A stretch of DNA of 27,645 nucleotides from a virus (IMGVR_UViG_3300008120_000718:1-27645), one strand, 5' to 3'; positions 14,304 to 22,766 are shown, numbered from the stretch's first letter. Notes: generated from the letters alone by a model not told the origin. A program made the numbers and translations.

Positions 14304-14683
14304 TGGCACATTACGCATTTTTAAATCCAGACAATATTGTTACAGAAATAATAACAGGTGTTGACGAAGAAATTATACAAACAGATTTAGATGGCACTCA
14401 AGTTGGTGGATCATCAGAGGCTTGGGAAACATTCTACGGTAACATTAGAAATCAAGTATGTAAAAGAACTTCTTATAATGGTAACTATCGTAAAAACTAT
14501 GCTGGAATAGGTTATAAATATGATCAAGAAAAAGATGCTTTTATACCCCCAAAACCTTTTAATAAATGGGTATTAAACGAAGATACTTGTAGATGGGAAT
14601 CCCCAGTTCCATACCCAAGTGATGACAAAAGGTATGTATGGAATGATAATAAAGGGATATGGGAAGAATTAATTACAGACTAG
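14303..14683 (+). CDS. Small 'NYAGIGY' partner of a polyglycine adhesin, copy 2
   Basis: 126 residues, the longest of the three copies. MAHYAFLNPDNIVTEIITG start, an extra 'TDLDGTQVGGSSEAW' stretch, then 'GNIRNQVCKRTSYNGNYRKN', 'YAGIGYKYDQEKDAFIPPKP', 'WVLNEDTCRWE' and the C-terminal 'DDKRYVWNDNKGIWEE'. The complete form with the last segment is that usually seen in cyanophages. Between copies 1 and 2 the central 40 residues are nearly identical, which suggests a duplication within this lineage. It overlaps the adhesin gene by one base. Confidence 0.73.
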   Translation: MAHYAFLNPDNIVTEIITGVDEEIIQTDLDGTQVGGSSEAWETFYGNIRNQVCKRTSYNGNYRKNYAGIGYKYDQEKDAFIPPKPFNKWVLNEDTCRWESPVPYPSDDKRYVWNDNKGIWEELITD

Positions 14684-14689
14684 TCTTAA

Positions 14690-14698
14690 TGCTATAAT
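14690..14698 (+). promoter_or_regulatory. Extended -10 promoter inside the array
   Basis: TGCTATAAT (14690-14698), a perfect extended -10 in the 36-nt gap before the Mtd_N-like gene. The expected start near 14705 would keep most of the GGGTGAAG ribosome binding region for the ATG at 14720. No clear -35. Confidence 0.45.
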
Positions 14699-14719
14699 AA
14701 GTAAGGGTGAAGTAATTTA

Positions 14720-15553
14720 ATGGCAACTAAGATCCAACTTCGAAGAGGTTTAGCCTCATCTTGGACTTTTGAAAACCCTGTTCTTTCTAGCGGTGAAATA
14801 GGTCTAGAAACAGATACTAATAAACTTAAAATTGGTGACGGTATAACTTTATGGAATAGTTTAAATTATTTTGCTATTCCTTATATAAATTCAGCATCAT
14901 CTAGTCTTGTTACATATGTAGATAATAGAATAAATAGTTTAATAGATGCTTCTCCTGGTACCCTAGCCTTTAATTCAGCCTCTGCAAATACCACACAACA
15001 GATCAATGCAGCCTCTGCAGTGTTCTTGACCCAGTCTTCTGCATCTGCTCAATATGTACCTTCTAACTCTACTGGTATAGAGTACATTCAAGATGCTGTA
15101 TCTAGTTTATTTAACCATGGTTTCCATTCAAACTTAATAGCAACTTATAATGATGCAAGCAATAGAATTCAACTTACTGCAGGTCCAACCGAAAACTCTG
15201 TTTTACAATCAGAAATAGAAGTTATACCACTTGATGATCTATCTCCACAATTCAACGGTGTACAAAGTAGATTTTTACCAACATATCAAAGTGCAAGTGT
15301 AGCAATTACAAATCCTTTAAAACTTTCAATTTCAATTAATGGTATAATACAATCAGTAGACTTTCCCGAAACTGTCTGGCAATCAATGGTTCCAAGAAAA
15401 GGTTTTAGGATAGACGATGAAGGATATATAGCATTTGCAGGACCTGTTCCAACTGGAGCGACATGTGATGCTACAATAGTATCAGGGCCATCTACTACAA
15501 CAAGAACAAGGATATATCCGTTCAGAGCGATAGATATAGCCTTGGGAGGATAA
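14720..15553 (+). CDS. Tail protein with major-tropism-determinant-type N-terminal domain
   Basis: 277 residues. 'MATKIQLRRGLASSWTFENP' followed by 'LSSGEIGLETDTNKLKIGDG' and 'TLWNSL' (about residues 1-50) is the phage Mtd_N-type domain, a small beta fold that anchors adhesins to the baseplate. The middle is a Ser/Ala stalk with SASA..YV motifs. The C-terminal 100 residues ('LSPQFNGVQSRFLPTY', 'LKLSISINGIIQSV', 'RGFRIDDEGYIAFAGPVP' as R-K-G-F...PVPTG) are a fibre-to-baseplate domain common in T4-like aquatic phages. No variable repeat or reverse transcriptase is seen, so there is no evidence of retroelement-driven variation here. Confidence 0.75.
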   Translation: MATKIQLRRGLASSWTFENPVLSSGEIGLETDTNKLKIGDGITLWNSLNYFAIPYINSASSSLVTYVDNRINSLIDASPGTLAFNSASANTTQQINAASAVFLTQSSASAQYVPSNSTGIEYIQDAVSSLFNHGFHSNLIATYNDASNRIQLTAGPTENSVLQSEIEVIPLDDLSPQFNGVQSRFLPTYQSASVAITNPLKLSISINGIIQSVDFPETVWQSMVPRKGFRIDDEGYIAFAGPVPTGATCDATIVSGPSTTTRTRIYPFRAIDIALGG

Positions 15554-15556
15554 AAT

Positions 15557-18500
15557 ATGTCAAGAGAAATATTAGAAAGATTAGATTACACTTTCACACC
15601 ATCAACAAGAACTATTGTTATTAACAATAAATTTATTCCTAGAGAAAAATTAACATTAATTACAAATGTTACAACTAATCAAGTAATCTATAACTTCTCT
15701 GACCCAGCACTAAAAGCCACATCATACAGCAACTCTATCAACTCATCAATGGTAGAAACAACAACCATAGTTTTAAATTACAATACTACATCAATGTCTT
15801 CTACAGACAAATTACAAATAATTATTGATGAATATGAAGAAAGATTTTTACCAGCCGAATCTTATATTGACGCAACTAATAAACTTCGTGTAACTACACC
15901 ACAAGCACTTATTGATACTGACTTTGAATATGGTACACAGATTACTAAATGGGAAAACTTATCTATGATTAACCAAAGACCATTTGCCTTTACTACAGCA
16001 ATTCAAATCCCTAACATTTCATCCATGACGATGAACACAAACTCTAGAACAGTTACTGTTGTGCTATCTTCTGGAACCTTTCCAGCAAACGGTACTGCAA
16101 TATTTGTTCAAGATTCATTCTTAAGTATTGCAAATGGTAATTTTATCATTGAATCTGGTGGTGGATCAAACACTGCTACATATACAGCACGTGCTGCAAA
16201 TACAACAGCAGTTACTGCTATATATGATGCTAATAAAACTGCTATATTCCAAGGAACTCTTTATACAAGTGCTGCAATTGGAGGAACTCCAACATGGTCA
16301 TTTTCTGGAACTCAAATTACTGCAACAACTACAGTTCCTCATGGATTATCAATTGGTAACGAAATTGTAGTAACAGGAACAACCGCAACAACAAATCCAC
16401 CTAATGGATCTTTCATTGTAGCAACTATAGTTAGCCCAACTCAATTTAGATTTTATGCAGCAGCAACACCTACTGGAACCATAGCAAGTGGAACAATATA
16501 TAACCTACCTCAAGGACAAGTTTTACATCGTCCAACTGATGGTGGAGTTATCTTCTCAAGTAACTCAAGTTCTAACTATGAACAAATGGTTCGTCAAACT
16601 CGCCGTTATTTCCGTTATCAATCAGGTAAGGGAATTCAAGCAAGTTCTGGAACAATCTTAAAACCAAACTTACAATTAGATTCTGTTACAGCAGTAGGAA
16701 ACTTAGTAACAGTACAAACTAAAGAAAAACACAATATACTTCCAGGAACATCTATTACAATGAGTGGATGTTTAGATCCTGTTTATAACGGAACATTTAC
16801 AGTAACATCTGTAACTGGATTCAATACTTTCCAATACACAACAGCAACAACCCCTTCTGCAAACGTTGGTTCAGGTCCATACTATGTTGCAGTAAACGGA
16901 TGGTATGGTGCACAAAACCGCTTAGGTATTTTTGATAGTCAAAATGGTTTATTCTTTGAATTTGATGGACAAACATTATTTGCAGTAAGAAGATCATCTA
17001 CTTTTCAATTAGCAGGTAGACTAAGTGTTACAAGTGGTTCAAATACAGTAACTCAAACAACTGCTTCTTTCCCAACTATATTTTCAAAACAATTAAATCC
17101 TGGTGATTACATAGTAATTCGTGGACAATCATATAAAGTACAAGATATTGCTTCTGATACTTCTATGACAATTAGCCCATCTTATAGAGGAGCAACAGCA
17201 ACACATATTATTGCTTCTAAGACGGTAGATACAAAGATTCCTCAATCTCAATTTAATTTAGATAAAATAGATGGAACTGGATTATCTGGATATAATATTG
17301 ATTTATCTAAGATGCAAATGTTTTATATTGATTATTCTTGGTATGGTGCAGGATTTATTCGCTGGGGTGTAAGAGGCCCTAAAGGTGACGTTCTATATGT
17401 ACACAAACAACCAAATAACAATTTAAATAGCGAAGCATATATGCGTTCTGGTAACTTACCAGCAAGATATGAAAGCCAAACATTCCCATATGTAACTATG
17501 ATTACATCAAATGTTGGTGCTTCCGACACAGTATTAAACGTTTCAAGTACTGCGGGATTCCCACCAAGTGGAACTCTTTGCATTAGAGATGCAAGCAAGT
17601 ATGAATATGTTAACTATACAGGAGTTTCTGCAAGTGCATTTAGTGGTTTAACTAGAGCACAAGCAGGTTTAACAACAAACCAATCAGTAACAGTAGCAAG
17701 TGGATCAAATAGTGGAACTATTGGTTCTGCATCTGGTTTACAAATTGGACAAAGAGTTGTAAGTACAGCCTTTCCAGAAGGAACATTCTTAACAAATATT
17801 TCAGGAACAACTCTAACATTTAGCAACGCTGCTTTATCAAGCAACCCTACTGATGTTCTATTCCCACCAATGGGTGCAACAAGCGGTCAATCATTTACCT
17901 ACTCTGCAACTGCTCCAGTAGTTGTTGAACAAGCATTCCCAACATTTGCTCCAACAATAAGTCACTGGGGTACTTCTGTAATTATGGATGGTAGGTTTGA
18001 TGATGATAAATCCTTAGTATTTACATATGGACAAACTACATTTACATCAGTACCAGCATCTTCATCTAGAGCACTTTTCTCAATTCGTGTTGCTCCATCT
18101 GTAGACCAAGGTGTAGTAGGTGCTTTTGGTGCAAGAGAACTTATTAACAGAATGCAGTTAGTTCTTCGTGCACTAGATATTACAACAAGTACATCAAGTG
18201 CTAATCTTTTGATTACTGCAATATTAAACGGTACTCCTTCTTCAACTACAGCATGGACAAATGCTGTAAATAACGTAACTACAGTACAAAATTCAAGTCT
18301 TGCACAAATTGCAAACTATGCAGGTGGAAGCACAACAGTATCTGGTGGTGAAGTAACTGCAGGTTTCTTCGTAGGAACTGGTGCTAATAGCGTTGATCTT
18401 AATACAGTTCGTGATTTGGGTAACTCTATTCTTGGTGGTGGATCTACAAACTCTAATACAAATATTTATCCAGATGGACCAGATACATTAACAATTGTTG

Positions 18501-18571
18501 TAACAAACCTAAATACATCAGCATCAGCAAGTGTATTGGGACGTCTATCCTGGACTGAAGCACAAGCATAG
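15557..18571 (+). CDS. Large tail/baseplate structural protein of T4-like aquatic-phage type
   Basis: 1004 residues, the longest gene here. 'MSREILERLDYTFTPSTRTI' start, a beta-rich N-terminal half with 'WENLSMINQRPF' and two 'VTG/TVTSV....FQ[FY]' Ig-like units, then 'NRLGIFDSQNGLFFEFDGQT', 'GDYIVIRGQSYKV', 'TKIPQSQFNLDKIDGTGLSG', 'MQMFYIDYSWYGAGFIRWG', 'EAYMRSGNLPARYE', 'HWGTSVIMDGRFDDDKSLVF', 'ARELINRMQLVLRALDI' and 'RLSWTEAQA'. I recognise these blocks from large structural proteins of marine T4-like myoviruses. It is probably a core piece of baseplate or tail to which the neighbouring adhesins attach. Its GGGAGG ribosome binding site overlaps the end of the previous gene. Confidence 0.74.
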   Translation: MSREILERLDYTFTPSTRTIVINNKFIPREKLTLITNVTTNQVIYNFSDPALKATSYSNSINSSMVETTTIVLNYNTTSMSSTDKLQIIIDEYEERFLPAESYIDATNKLRVTTPQALIDTDFEYGTQITKWENLSMINQRPFAFTTAIQIPNISSMTMNTNSRTVTVVLSSGTFPANGTAIFVQDSFLSIANGNFIIESGGGSNTATYTARAANTTAVTAIYDANKTAIFQGTLYTSAAIGGTPTWSFSGTQITATTTVPHGLSIGNEIVVTGTTATTNPPNGSFIVATIVSPTQFRFYAAATPTGTIASGTIYNLPQGQVLHRPTDGGVIFSSNSSSNYEQMVRQTRRYFRYQSGKGIQASSGTILKPNLQLDSVTAVGNLVTVQTKEKHNILPGTSITMSGCLDPVYNGTFTVTSVTGFNTFQYTTATTPSANVGSGPYYVAVNGWYGAQNRLGIFDSQNGLFFEFDGQTLFAVRRSSTFQLAGRLSVTSGSNTVTQTTASFPTIFSKQLNPGDYIVIRGQSYKVQDIASDTSMTISPSYRGATATHIIASKTVDTKIPQSQFNLDKIDGTGLSGYNIDLSKMQMFYIDYSWYGAGFIRWGVRGPKGDVLYVHKQPNNNLNSEAYMRSGNLPARYESQTFPYVTMITSNVGASDTVLNVSSTAGFPPSGTLCIRDASKYEYVNYTGVSASAFSGLTRAQAGLTTNQSVTVASGSNSGTIGSASGLQIGQRVVSTAFPEGTFLTNISGTTLTFSNAALSSNPTDVLFPPMGATSGQSFTYSATAPVVVEQAFPTFAPTISHWGTSVIMDGRFDDDKSLVFTYGQTTFTSVPASSSRALFSIRVAPSVDQGVVGAFGARELINRMQLVLRALDITTSTSSANLLITAILNGTPSSTTAWTNAVNNVTTVQNSSLAQIANYAGGSTTVSGGEVTAGFFVGTGANSVDLNTVRDLGNSILGGGSTNSNTNIYPDGPDTLTIVVTNLNTSASASVLGRLSWTEAQA

Positions 18572-18579
18572 GAGATATT

Positions 18580-18759
18580 ATGCCACTAGATCAATTAACG
18601 CATAATGATCCTGATAATCCATTAGAGGTTTCTTCAATTAGAATTAGTCAATTTGGTGGTACTGTTAAGGGATTAGCAGAACCAAGAGTAGATCAGGATG
18701 CCGCTACAAAAAGATATGTAGATAATATGGTTCATCCTTTTTTACTGATGGGAGCATAA
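18580..18759 (+). CDS. Short fibre protein with QDAATKxYVD motif (59 aa)
   Basis: ATG at 18580 with AGGAG spaced 6 nt upstream. 59 residues: 'MPLDQLTHNDPDNPLEVSSI', 'FGGTVKGLAEPRVDQDAATK' and 'RYVDNMVHPFLLMGA'. The GL.EP..DQDAATK.YVD motif is a hallmark of phage tail-fibre stalks, where it repeats at the base of trimeric helices; here a single copy stands alone in a minimal protein. The stop codon touches the ATG of the next gene (TAAATGG). It may be a connector or an adaptor peptide of a fibre. Short enough to be missed by automatic callers. Confidence 0.64.
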   Translation: MPLDQLTHNDPDNPLEVSSIRISQFGGTVKGLAEPRVDQDAATKRYVDNMVHPFLLMGA

Positions 18760-19095
18760 ATGGCAGTAGATTATAGAATTTTAGGACAAGCAAACGTTGC
18801 TGGTGCAATTGGAACATATAGTACAGTTGCTGGCCCAGTTGCTACTGGGAGATCTTGGATAGTTTCAACAATTGTAATATGCAATCAAACTGCTAGTGCT
18901 CAAACATATAGACTTGCAGTCTCTGGATCAACATCACCTGCTTCATCCGAATTTATTGTTTACGGTTCTACAGTGCCTGCAAATGATACAGTGACACTGA
19001 CACTAGGTATTACAATGCAGGCTGGTAAATATATAATGGCATCTGGAACAAGCAGTTCCGTTTCAATATCTGTATTTGGTACAGAAATAAGTTAA
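18760..19095 (+). CDS. Small beta-rich tail protein ending in FGTEI, copy 2
   Basis: 111 residues. 'YRILGQANVAGAIGTYSTV' start, 'SWIVSTIVICNQTASAQTYR', 'PANDTVTLTLGITMQAGKYI' and 'SVSISVFGTEIS'. It is a clear paralogue of the gene at 13027 and of 23374, with the same order of strands and the same ending. The TAATAATG junction (19093-19100) leads directly into the broken polyglycine gene at 19098, so this copy too is placed in front of an adhesin. Ribosome binding site GGGAG inside the previous gene's end. Confidence 0.7.
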   Translation: MAVDYRILGQANVAGAIGTYSTVAGPVATGRSWIVSTIVICNQTASAQTYRLAVSGSTSPASSEFIVYGSTVPANDTVTLTLGITMQAGKYIMASGTSSSVSISVFGTEIS

Positions 19096-19097
19096 TA

Positions 19098-19863
19098 ATG
19101 TCGATCAGTTGGTGGTGGAGGTTCATCCGCTCAAACAGTATCGGGACCAAGACGTGGTGCTGGTGGAGGTGGTGGTGCTGTTGTTCAGGTTAATCAATTT
19201 TATATTGGAGACTATAATACATGGTATATATTTATAGGTGGAAATGCTACTGGCTCTGTTTATGGTACTGATAACTGTTCTGGAAATTCTTGGGGACATG
19301 CAGGAAACCCAACTATTTTTTCTCCTATTTCTAACTCATTTGCTTTAGCAAATTTAACTGGTATTGATCCTAGTAACTTAAGAAGAACTTTGATAGCACC
19401 TGGAGGTGGCGGTGGTGGACACCCTTGTGGATCTGCTGGTTCATTTGGTTTAGGCTCTGCTGGTGGTACTGGCTCAAATAATGCAAATAACACTTATGGA
19501 ATGGTTCCTTATGCTATTGGTGAACCAACATCAGGAAAAGTTGCTTGGCAAGCATATGGAGGTCGTGGAGGTGTTTCTCCTACTACTGGTAGTCCAGGTG
19601 GTGGTGGTGGTGGAGCAGGAGGTACCGCTAGTAGTGGTACAGGTGGAGTTGGAATAACATTACAATCACCATTTTCTGCTGTTTGCTATGGCGGTGGAGG
19701 TGCTGGTGGTAGCGGTGGTGTTAGTGGAGACTGTGGCGGTGGAAATAATGCTGTTGGAACTAACGGAAGAGGTGGAGGCGGTGGTGCCTCTCCAACAAAT
19801 TTTGTGGGTAGTAGAACTGGTGGAACTGGGGTAGTTTTAATTAGAGAGTGGTTTTCATCATGA
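19098..19863 (+). pseudogene. Polyglycine-rich adhesin, start out of frame and N-terminally short
   Basis: An open glycine-rich frame runs from 19099 to the TGA at 19861-19863, but it has no usable start near its beginning: the ATG at 19098, in the usual coupled position, is one base out of frame and reads Trp/Cys codons to a stop at 19191-19193. In the correct frame the protein begins SVGGGGSSAQTVSGPRRGAG and continues 'VVQVNQFYIGDYNTWYIFIG', matching the intact adhesin at 19860 from its first Gly run onwards; the roughly 60-residue leader of that gene is missing. One inserted base near 19101-19104 would join the ATG to the frame and give about 255 residues. The first in-frame alternative start is a TTG at 19390. 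It may be a true pseudogene, a sequence error, or a switchable gene. Confidence 0.66.
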
Positions 19864-20807
19864 GTGTAAGAAGAATAAATACATCATATATACATTCATT
19901 AGATAACAATGTTGCTTATGGAAAATTAAAAACAAAATATAATAATGTTTCTGTTGGATTAGGAAATGCTCAATTTTTTTTAACAAATGGAATATGGACA
20001 AGACCTTCAAATGTTGATTTTATTGATATTGCATTAATTGGTGGTGGTGGTGGTGGATCACCAAGTCATGGTGGTGGAGGTGGTGGTGTAGTAACGTATA
20101 TAAAAAAATATTTTGTAGGAAATGCTACAACTTGGTATTATTGGATTGGATTTGGTGGAGACGCTGGTGGACAAAGTAGTGGAGATGGATTACAGGACAC
20201 AAATACACATGGTGAAGCAGGTGGTCCAACAATGTTTGGAAATAATGCTAGTATATCTACTTTTGCTTATACGGTAGGAGCAACTCCAAGAAGTGGAAAT
20301 CTTAACCCAATAAATGATTCAACTATTTTAATTTCACCTGGTGGTGGAGGTGGTGGTCCATCTGGAAATCCTGGATTTTTTGCTGGAACTGGTGGTGGAG
20401 CAGGTGCTGGTGCTAGTGGATCTTGGGGAAGGTTAAATGGTGGAGAATATTGGACTACTGGACATGGGTTTAATGGTGGAAGTGCTAGCGGTGCAAGTGC
20501 TGGCGGTGGTGGTGGAAGTTGTGTATCAGCAGGAGGAAATGCTTCTGGAAGTACTGGTGGAAATGGTGGACCTGGTGTGACTTTAAATGCACCACTTCCT
20601 CAAACTTTTATTAATTCTGGTTCACAAATAGTTAGTGCACTTACATTTGGTGGAGGTGGCGGTGGTGGAGGATCAGTTGGTGGAATAGGTGGAACTGGCG
20701 GTGGAGGAAACGCTAATGATAATGGAATAAACAATACTGGCGGTGGCGGTGGAGCAGGTAAAAAGGGTGGAACTGGACTAATTATATTATGGGAGCATAG
20801 ACAATGA
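19860..20807 (+). CDS. Polyglycine-rich tail adhesin, copy 3 (intact)
   Basis: 315 residues from the ATG at 19860, which overlaps the stop of the preceding reading frame as ATGA. An in-frame GTG at 19848 is less likely because it lies inside that frame's coding end. Leader MSVRRINTSYIHSLDNNVAY, then 'FFLTNGIWTRPSNVDFIDIA' and 'LIGGGGGGSPSHGGGGGG', the standard entry (G.WT.P..V....(.)(.)GGGGG), followed by 'WYYWIGFGGDAGG' and long Gly runs, a Cys near 'GGSCVSAGG', and a short C-terminus GTGLIILWEHRQ. It lacks the GAGLT tail of copies 1 and 2, so it is closer to the broken copy at 19098. Confidence 0.74.
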   Translation: MSVRRINTSYIHSLDNNVAYGKLKTKYNNVSVGLGNAQFFLTNGIWTRPSNVDFIDIALIGGGGGGSPSHGGGGGGVVTYIKKYFVGNATTWYYWIGFGGDAGGQSSGDGLQDTNTHGEAGGPTMFGNNASISTFAYTVGATPRSGNLNPINDSTILISPGGGGGGPSGNPGFFAGTGGGAGAGASGSWGRLNGGEYWTTGHGFNGGSASGASAGGGGGSCVSAGGNASGSTGGNGGPGVTLNAPLPQTFINSGSQIVSALTFGGGGGGGGSVGGIGGTGGGGNANDNGINNTGGGGGAGKKGGTGLIILWEHRQ

Positions 20808-21091
20808 GTTATATAAAAAATTTTGCAGCAGTTGATGAAAATAATTTTGTGACAGCAATATTAGCAGGGGAATCTTTAGAGCAAATGAAAATATCATTTC
20901 CTAATCAAAAATGGGTAGAAACATATTTAGATATAGAAGGTAAAATATATGCTGGTATTGGGTATAAATATGATGAGAAAGAAGATAACTTTATGCCCCC
21001 TACTTTTTTTACCGATTGGGATGAGTTAGAGCAGTGTGGCTGTGAGAAGTCTTGGGAACATTTAAAAATAGACCCTAATTCATGGGCATAG
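20804..21091 (+). CDS. Small 'YAGIGYKYD' partner of a polyglycine adhesin, copy 3
   Basis: 95 residues, overlapping the adhesin gene by 4 nt (ATGA). 'MSYIKNFAAVDENNFVTAIL', then 'WVETYLDIEGKIYAGIGYKY', 'DEKEDNFMPPTFFTDW'. It keeps the VDENNxV start, the YAGIGYKYD core and the F.PP element of copies 1 and 2 but replaces the TSYNGN segment and the C-terminal motif, ending in a Cys-containing tail (QCGCEKSW). The most diverged of the three. Its position again directly after a polyglycine adhesin supports a paired function. Confidence 0.68.
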   Translation: MSYIKNFAAVDENNFVTAILAGESLEQMKISFPNQKWVETYLDIEGKIYAGIGYKYDEKEDNFMPPTFFTDWDELEQCGCEKSWEHLKIDPNSWA

Positions 21092-21100
21092 TGATATAAT
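21092..21100 (+). promoter_or_regulatory. Extended -10 promoter before the second Ig-like gene
   Basis: TGATATAAT (21092-21100) directly after the previous stop. The expected start near 21107 would fall in the ribosome binding site AAGGAGGG (21102-21109), so transcripts from it would keep only part of it. No clear -35. It may be incidental. Confidence 0.35.
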
Positions 21101-21117
21101 TAAGGAGGGTGAATTAA

Positions 21118-21474
21118 ATGGCATTTCCTGCAACATATAATATTTCTTATTACCGTGGCGATCAATATGATTTCGTAGTAAATCCTAAAAATCCAGATGG
21201 TAGTGCATTTGATTTAACAGGATATACTAGTTTATTTATAGTAGCAAGCGAAAGAGGAGATGCAACTAAATTTGTTGGATACGGCAGTGCTTCTGTTGAC
21301 GCATCTACAGATAGCATTACATGCAAAATTAGTCCAACATTTGGTAATCAATTAACTGGTTCATCTTATGTTTACGATTTAGAAATTACAAAAACATCTT
21401 CTTCTACAGTTTATACAATATTAACTGGAGCACTATCCGTAAATCAGGATGTTAGAAAAACTGGAGAATCGTAA
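21118..21474 (+). CDS. Ig-like / baseplate-adaptor-type tail protein, copy 2
   Basis: 118 residues. 'YRGDQYDFVVNPKNPDGSAF' then 'DLTGYTSLFIVASERGD', 'STDSITCKISPTFGNQLTGS' and 'SYVYDLEITKTSSSTVYTIL', ending 'TGALSVNQDVRKT'. Same plan as the gene at 2357: D-L-[ST]-G-Y-[ST], a Q-or-V-rich strand, S.VYDLEI, L.(.)G.(.)V...V. It overlaps the collagen-bearing gene at 21474 by one base, as copy 1 does with its neighbour. Probably the attachment domain for the following fibre (inference). Confidence 0.66.
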   Translation: MAFPATYNISYYRGDQYDFVVNPKNPDGSAFDLTGYTSLFIVASERGDATKFVGYGSASVDASTDSITCKISPTFGNQLTGSSYVYDLEITKTSSSTVYTILTGALSVNQDVRKTGES

Positions 21475-22757
21475 TGGCAATTAGTCCAGTAGTAAGTACA
21501 GATCAAATTACCGTTATTGGTCCACCATCTTCTATTGATTTACAAGTAGACATTGGTCCCAAGGGCGATAGGGGAAGTTATATATTTGCTGGCCCTGGTA
21601 CACCAACTGGATCAGGTAGTGTTGTGTTTTTAAATGAATCTCCTATAATTGGAGACTTATTTATTAATAGCAATACTGGCGATCTAGATTATGGATCAAT
21701 TTATCAATATACCGCAGTTCCTGGTGACGATAGTGTTTGGCAATTTATTTTAGAATCTGGATTAAGAGGTTTACAAGGTGAAACAGGTGCAACTGGTGCT
21801 GCTGGACCATTTACAAATATTGCAATTGGATCTGTAACAAGTGGTGCAACCGCTAGTGCTTATTTTACTGGAACATCTGCAAGTGCATTCTTAAACTTAG
21901 TAATTCCACCTGGTGCTACTGGTGCTACTGGTGCTACTGGTGCCACTGGTGCTGCTGGACCTCCAGGACCAGTTGGAAATGCTGGACCCGCTGGACCTGC
22001 TGGTGCAACAGGACCAGAAGGACCTATAAATGACGCAACTTACTACAATATCTATGATATAACAAGTGCTTCAGCAACTTCAGCATCATTTACATATTTT
22101 GACATAGATACACAAGCATTTATTACTAGTACATTATATCCACAAGTATATTATGTTGGTGGTATAGAAACACAAGAAGTACAGTTATTAAGAGGACAAT
22201 TATATAAATTATCTGTAAATACCCTTGGAAATCCAGCCTATATTAGAAGTGCTTATTCGTATGCAGCAAGTGCTATATATAATGACGGTGTAACTAATAA
22301 TGGCGATGATGATGGAGATATTATATTTAAAGTACCATTTAACTCCCCCGATGTTTTATATTTAATATCTGATAATCAGCCATCTATGCAAATGATTTTA
22401 AATACTGCAGATATTGTAACAGAATATAACTATTCAACGTTTGACCTTGAAAGTGTAACTATATCATCTTCTGGATCTGTAGTATTAGGAACGGTAAGCA
22501 AAGATCAATTAAGAACTGTAGATTTAAAGTTACAAATAAGTCAAAATGGAAACTATCTATTTCACGAAGAAAGAATTATTCATAATGGAACAACTATTTC
22601 ATCTAGTACCCCTAGCGTAGTAAGTAGTGGAACTATAAACTATACCGTTGTCAAATATATTTCAGGTGATGATATTGTATTTGGGTTATCAGTAACTAAT
22701 GCTGCTACCTTTAATGCTGACGTTAGGTACGAATTTAAGGATACCTTCCCTGTATAA
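21474..22757 (+). CDS. Collagen-repeat tail fibre
   Basis: 427 residues. N-terminal beta region with 'IGPKGDRGS' (28-36) and 'GSVVFLNESPIIGDLFINSN' (a fibre tag seen before 'VWQF' strands), a first collagen stretch at about 96-112 (GLRGLQGETGATGAAG), a Ser/Ala linker, a longer collagen run at about 147-187 (GAT repeats, then GPPGPVGNAGPAGPAGATGP), and a 240-residue C-terminal head with 'ATYYNIYDITSASATSASFT', 'QEVQLLRGQLYKLSV' and 'GTVSKDQLRTVDLKLQISQN'. Collagen triplets should form a trimeric rod that holds the head. The head I do not recognise. The gene overlaps the Ig-like gene by one base. Confidence 0.73.
   Translation: MAISPVVSTDQITVIGPPSSIDLQVDIGPKGDRGSYIFAGPGTPTGSGSVVFLNESPIIGDLFINSNTGDLDYGSIYQYTAVPGDDSVWQFILESGLRGLQGETGATGAAGPFTNIAIGSVTSGATASAYFTGTSASAFLNLVIPPGATGATGATGATGAAGPPGPVGNAGPAGPAGATGPEGPINDATYYNIYDITSASATSASFTYFDIDTQAFITSTLYPQVYYVGGIETQEVQLLRGQLYKLSVNTLGNPAYIRSAYSYAASAIYNDGVTNNGDDDGDIIFKVPFNSPDVLYLISDNQPSMQMILNTADIVTEYNYSTFDLESVTISSSGSVVLGTVSKDQLRTVDLKLQISQNGNYLFHEERIIHNGTTISSSTPSVVSSGTINYTVVKYISGDDIVFGLSVTNAATFNADVRYEFKDTFPV
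21912..21958 (+). repeat. Tandem 9-bp collagen-coding repeats
   Basis: About five head-to-tail copies of GGTGCTACT (one copy as GGTGCCACT, the last as GGTGCTGCT) encode Gly-Ala-Thr triplets. Such near-perfect units can gain or lose copies by slippage without breaking the frame. Confidence 0.7.
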
Positions 22758-22766
22758 TGGAGACAT

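Noticed and set aside
14720-15553. Possible diversity-generating retroelement target
   Set aside because: Only the Mtd_N-type leader is present; no lectin-type variable region, template repeat or reverse transcriptase in the window.
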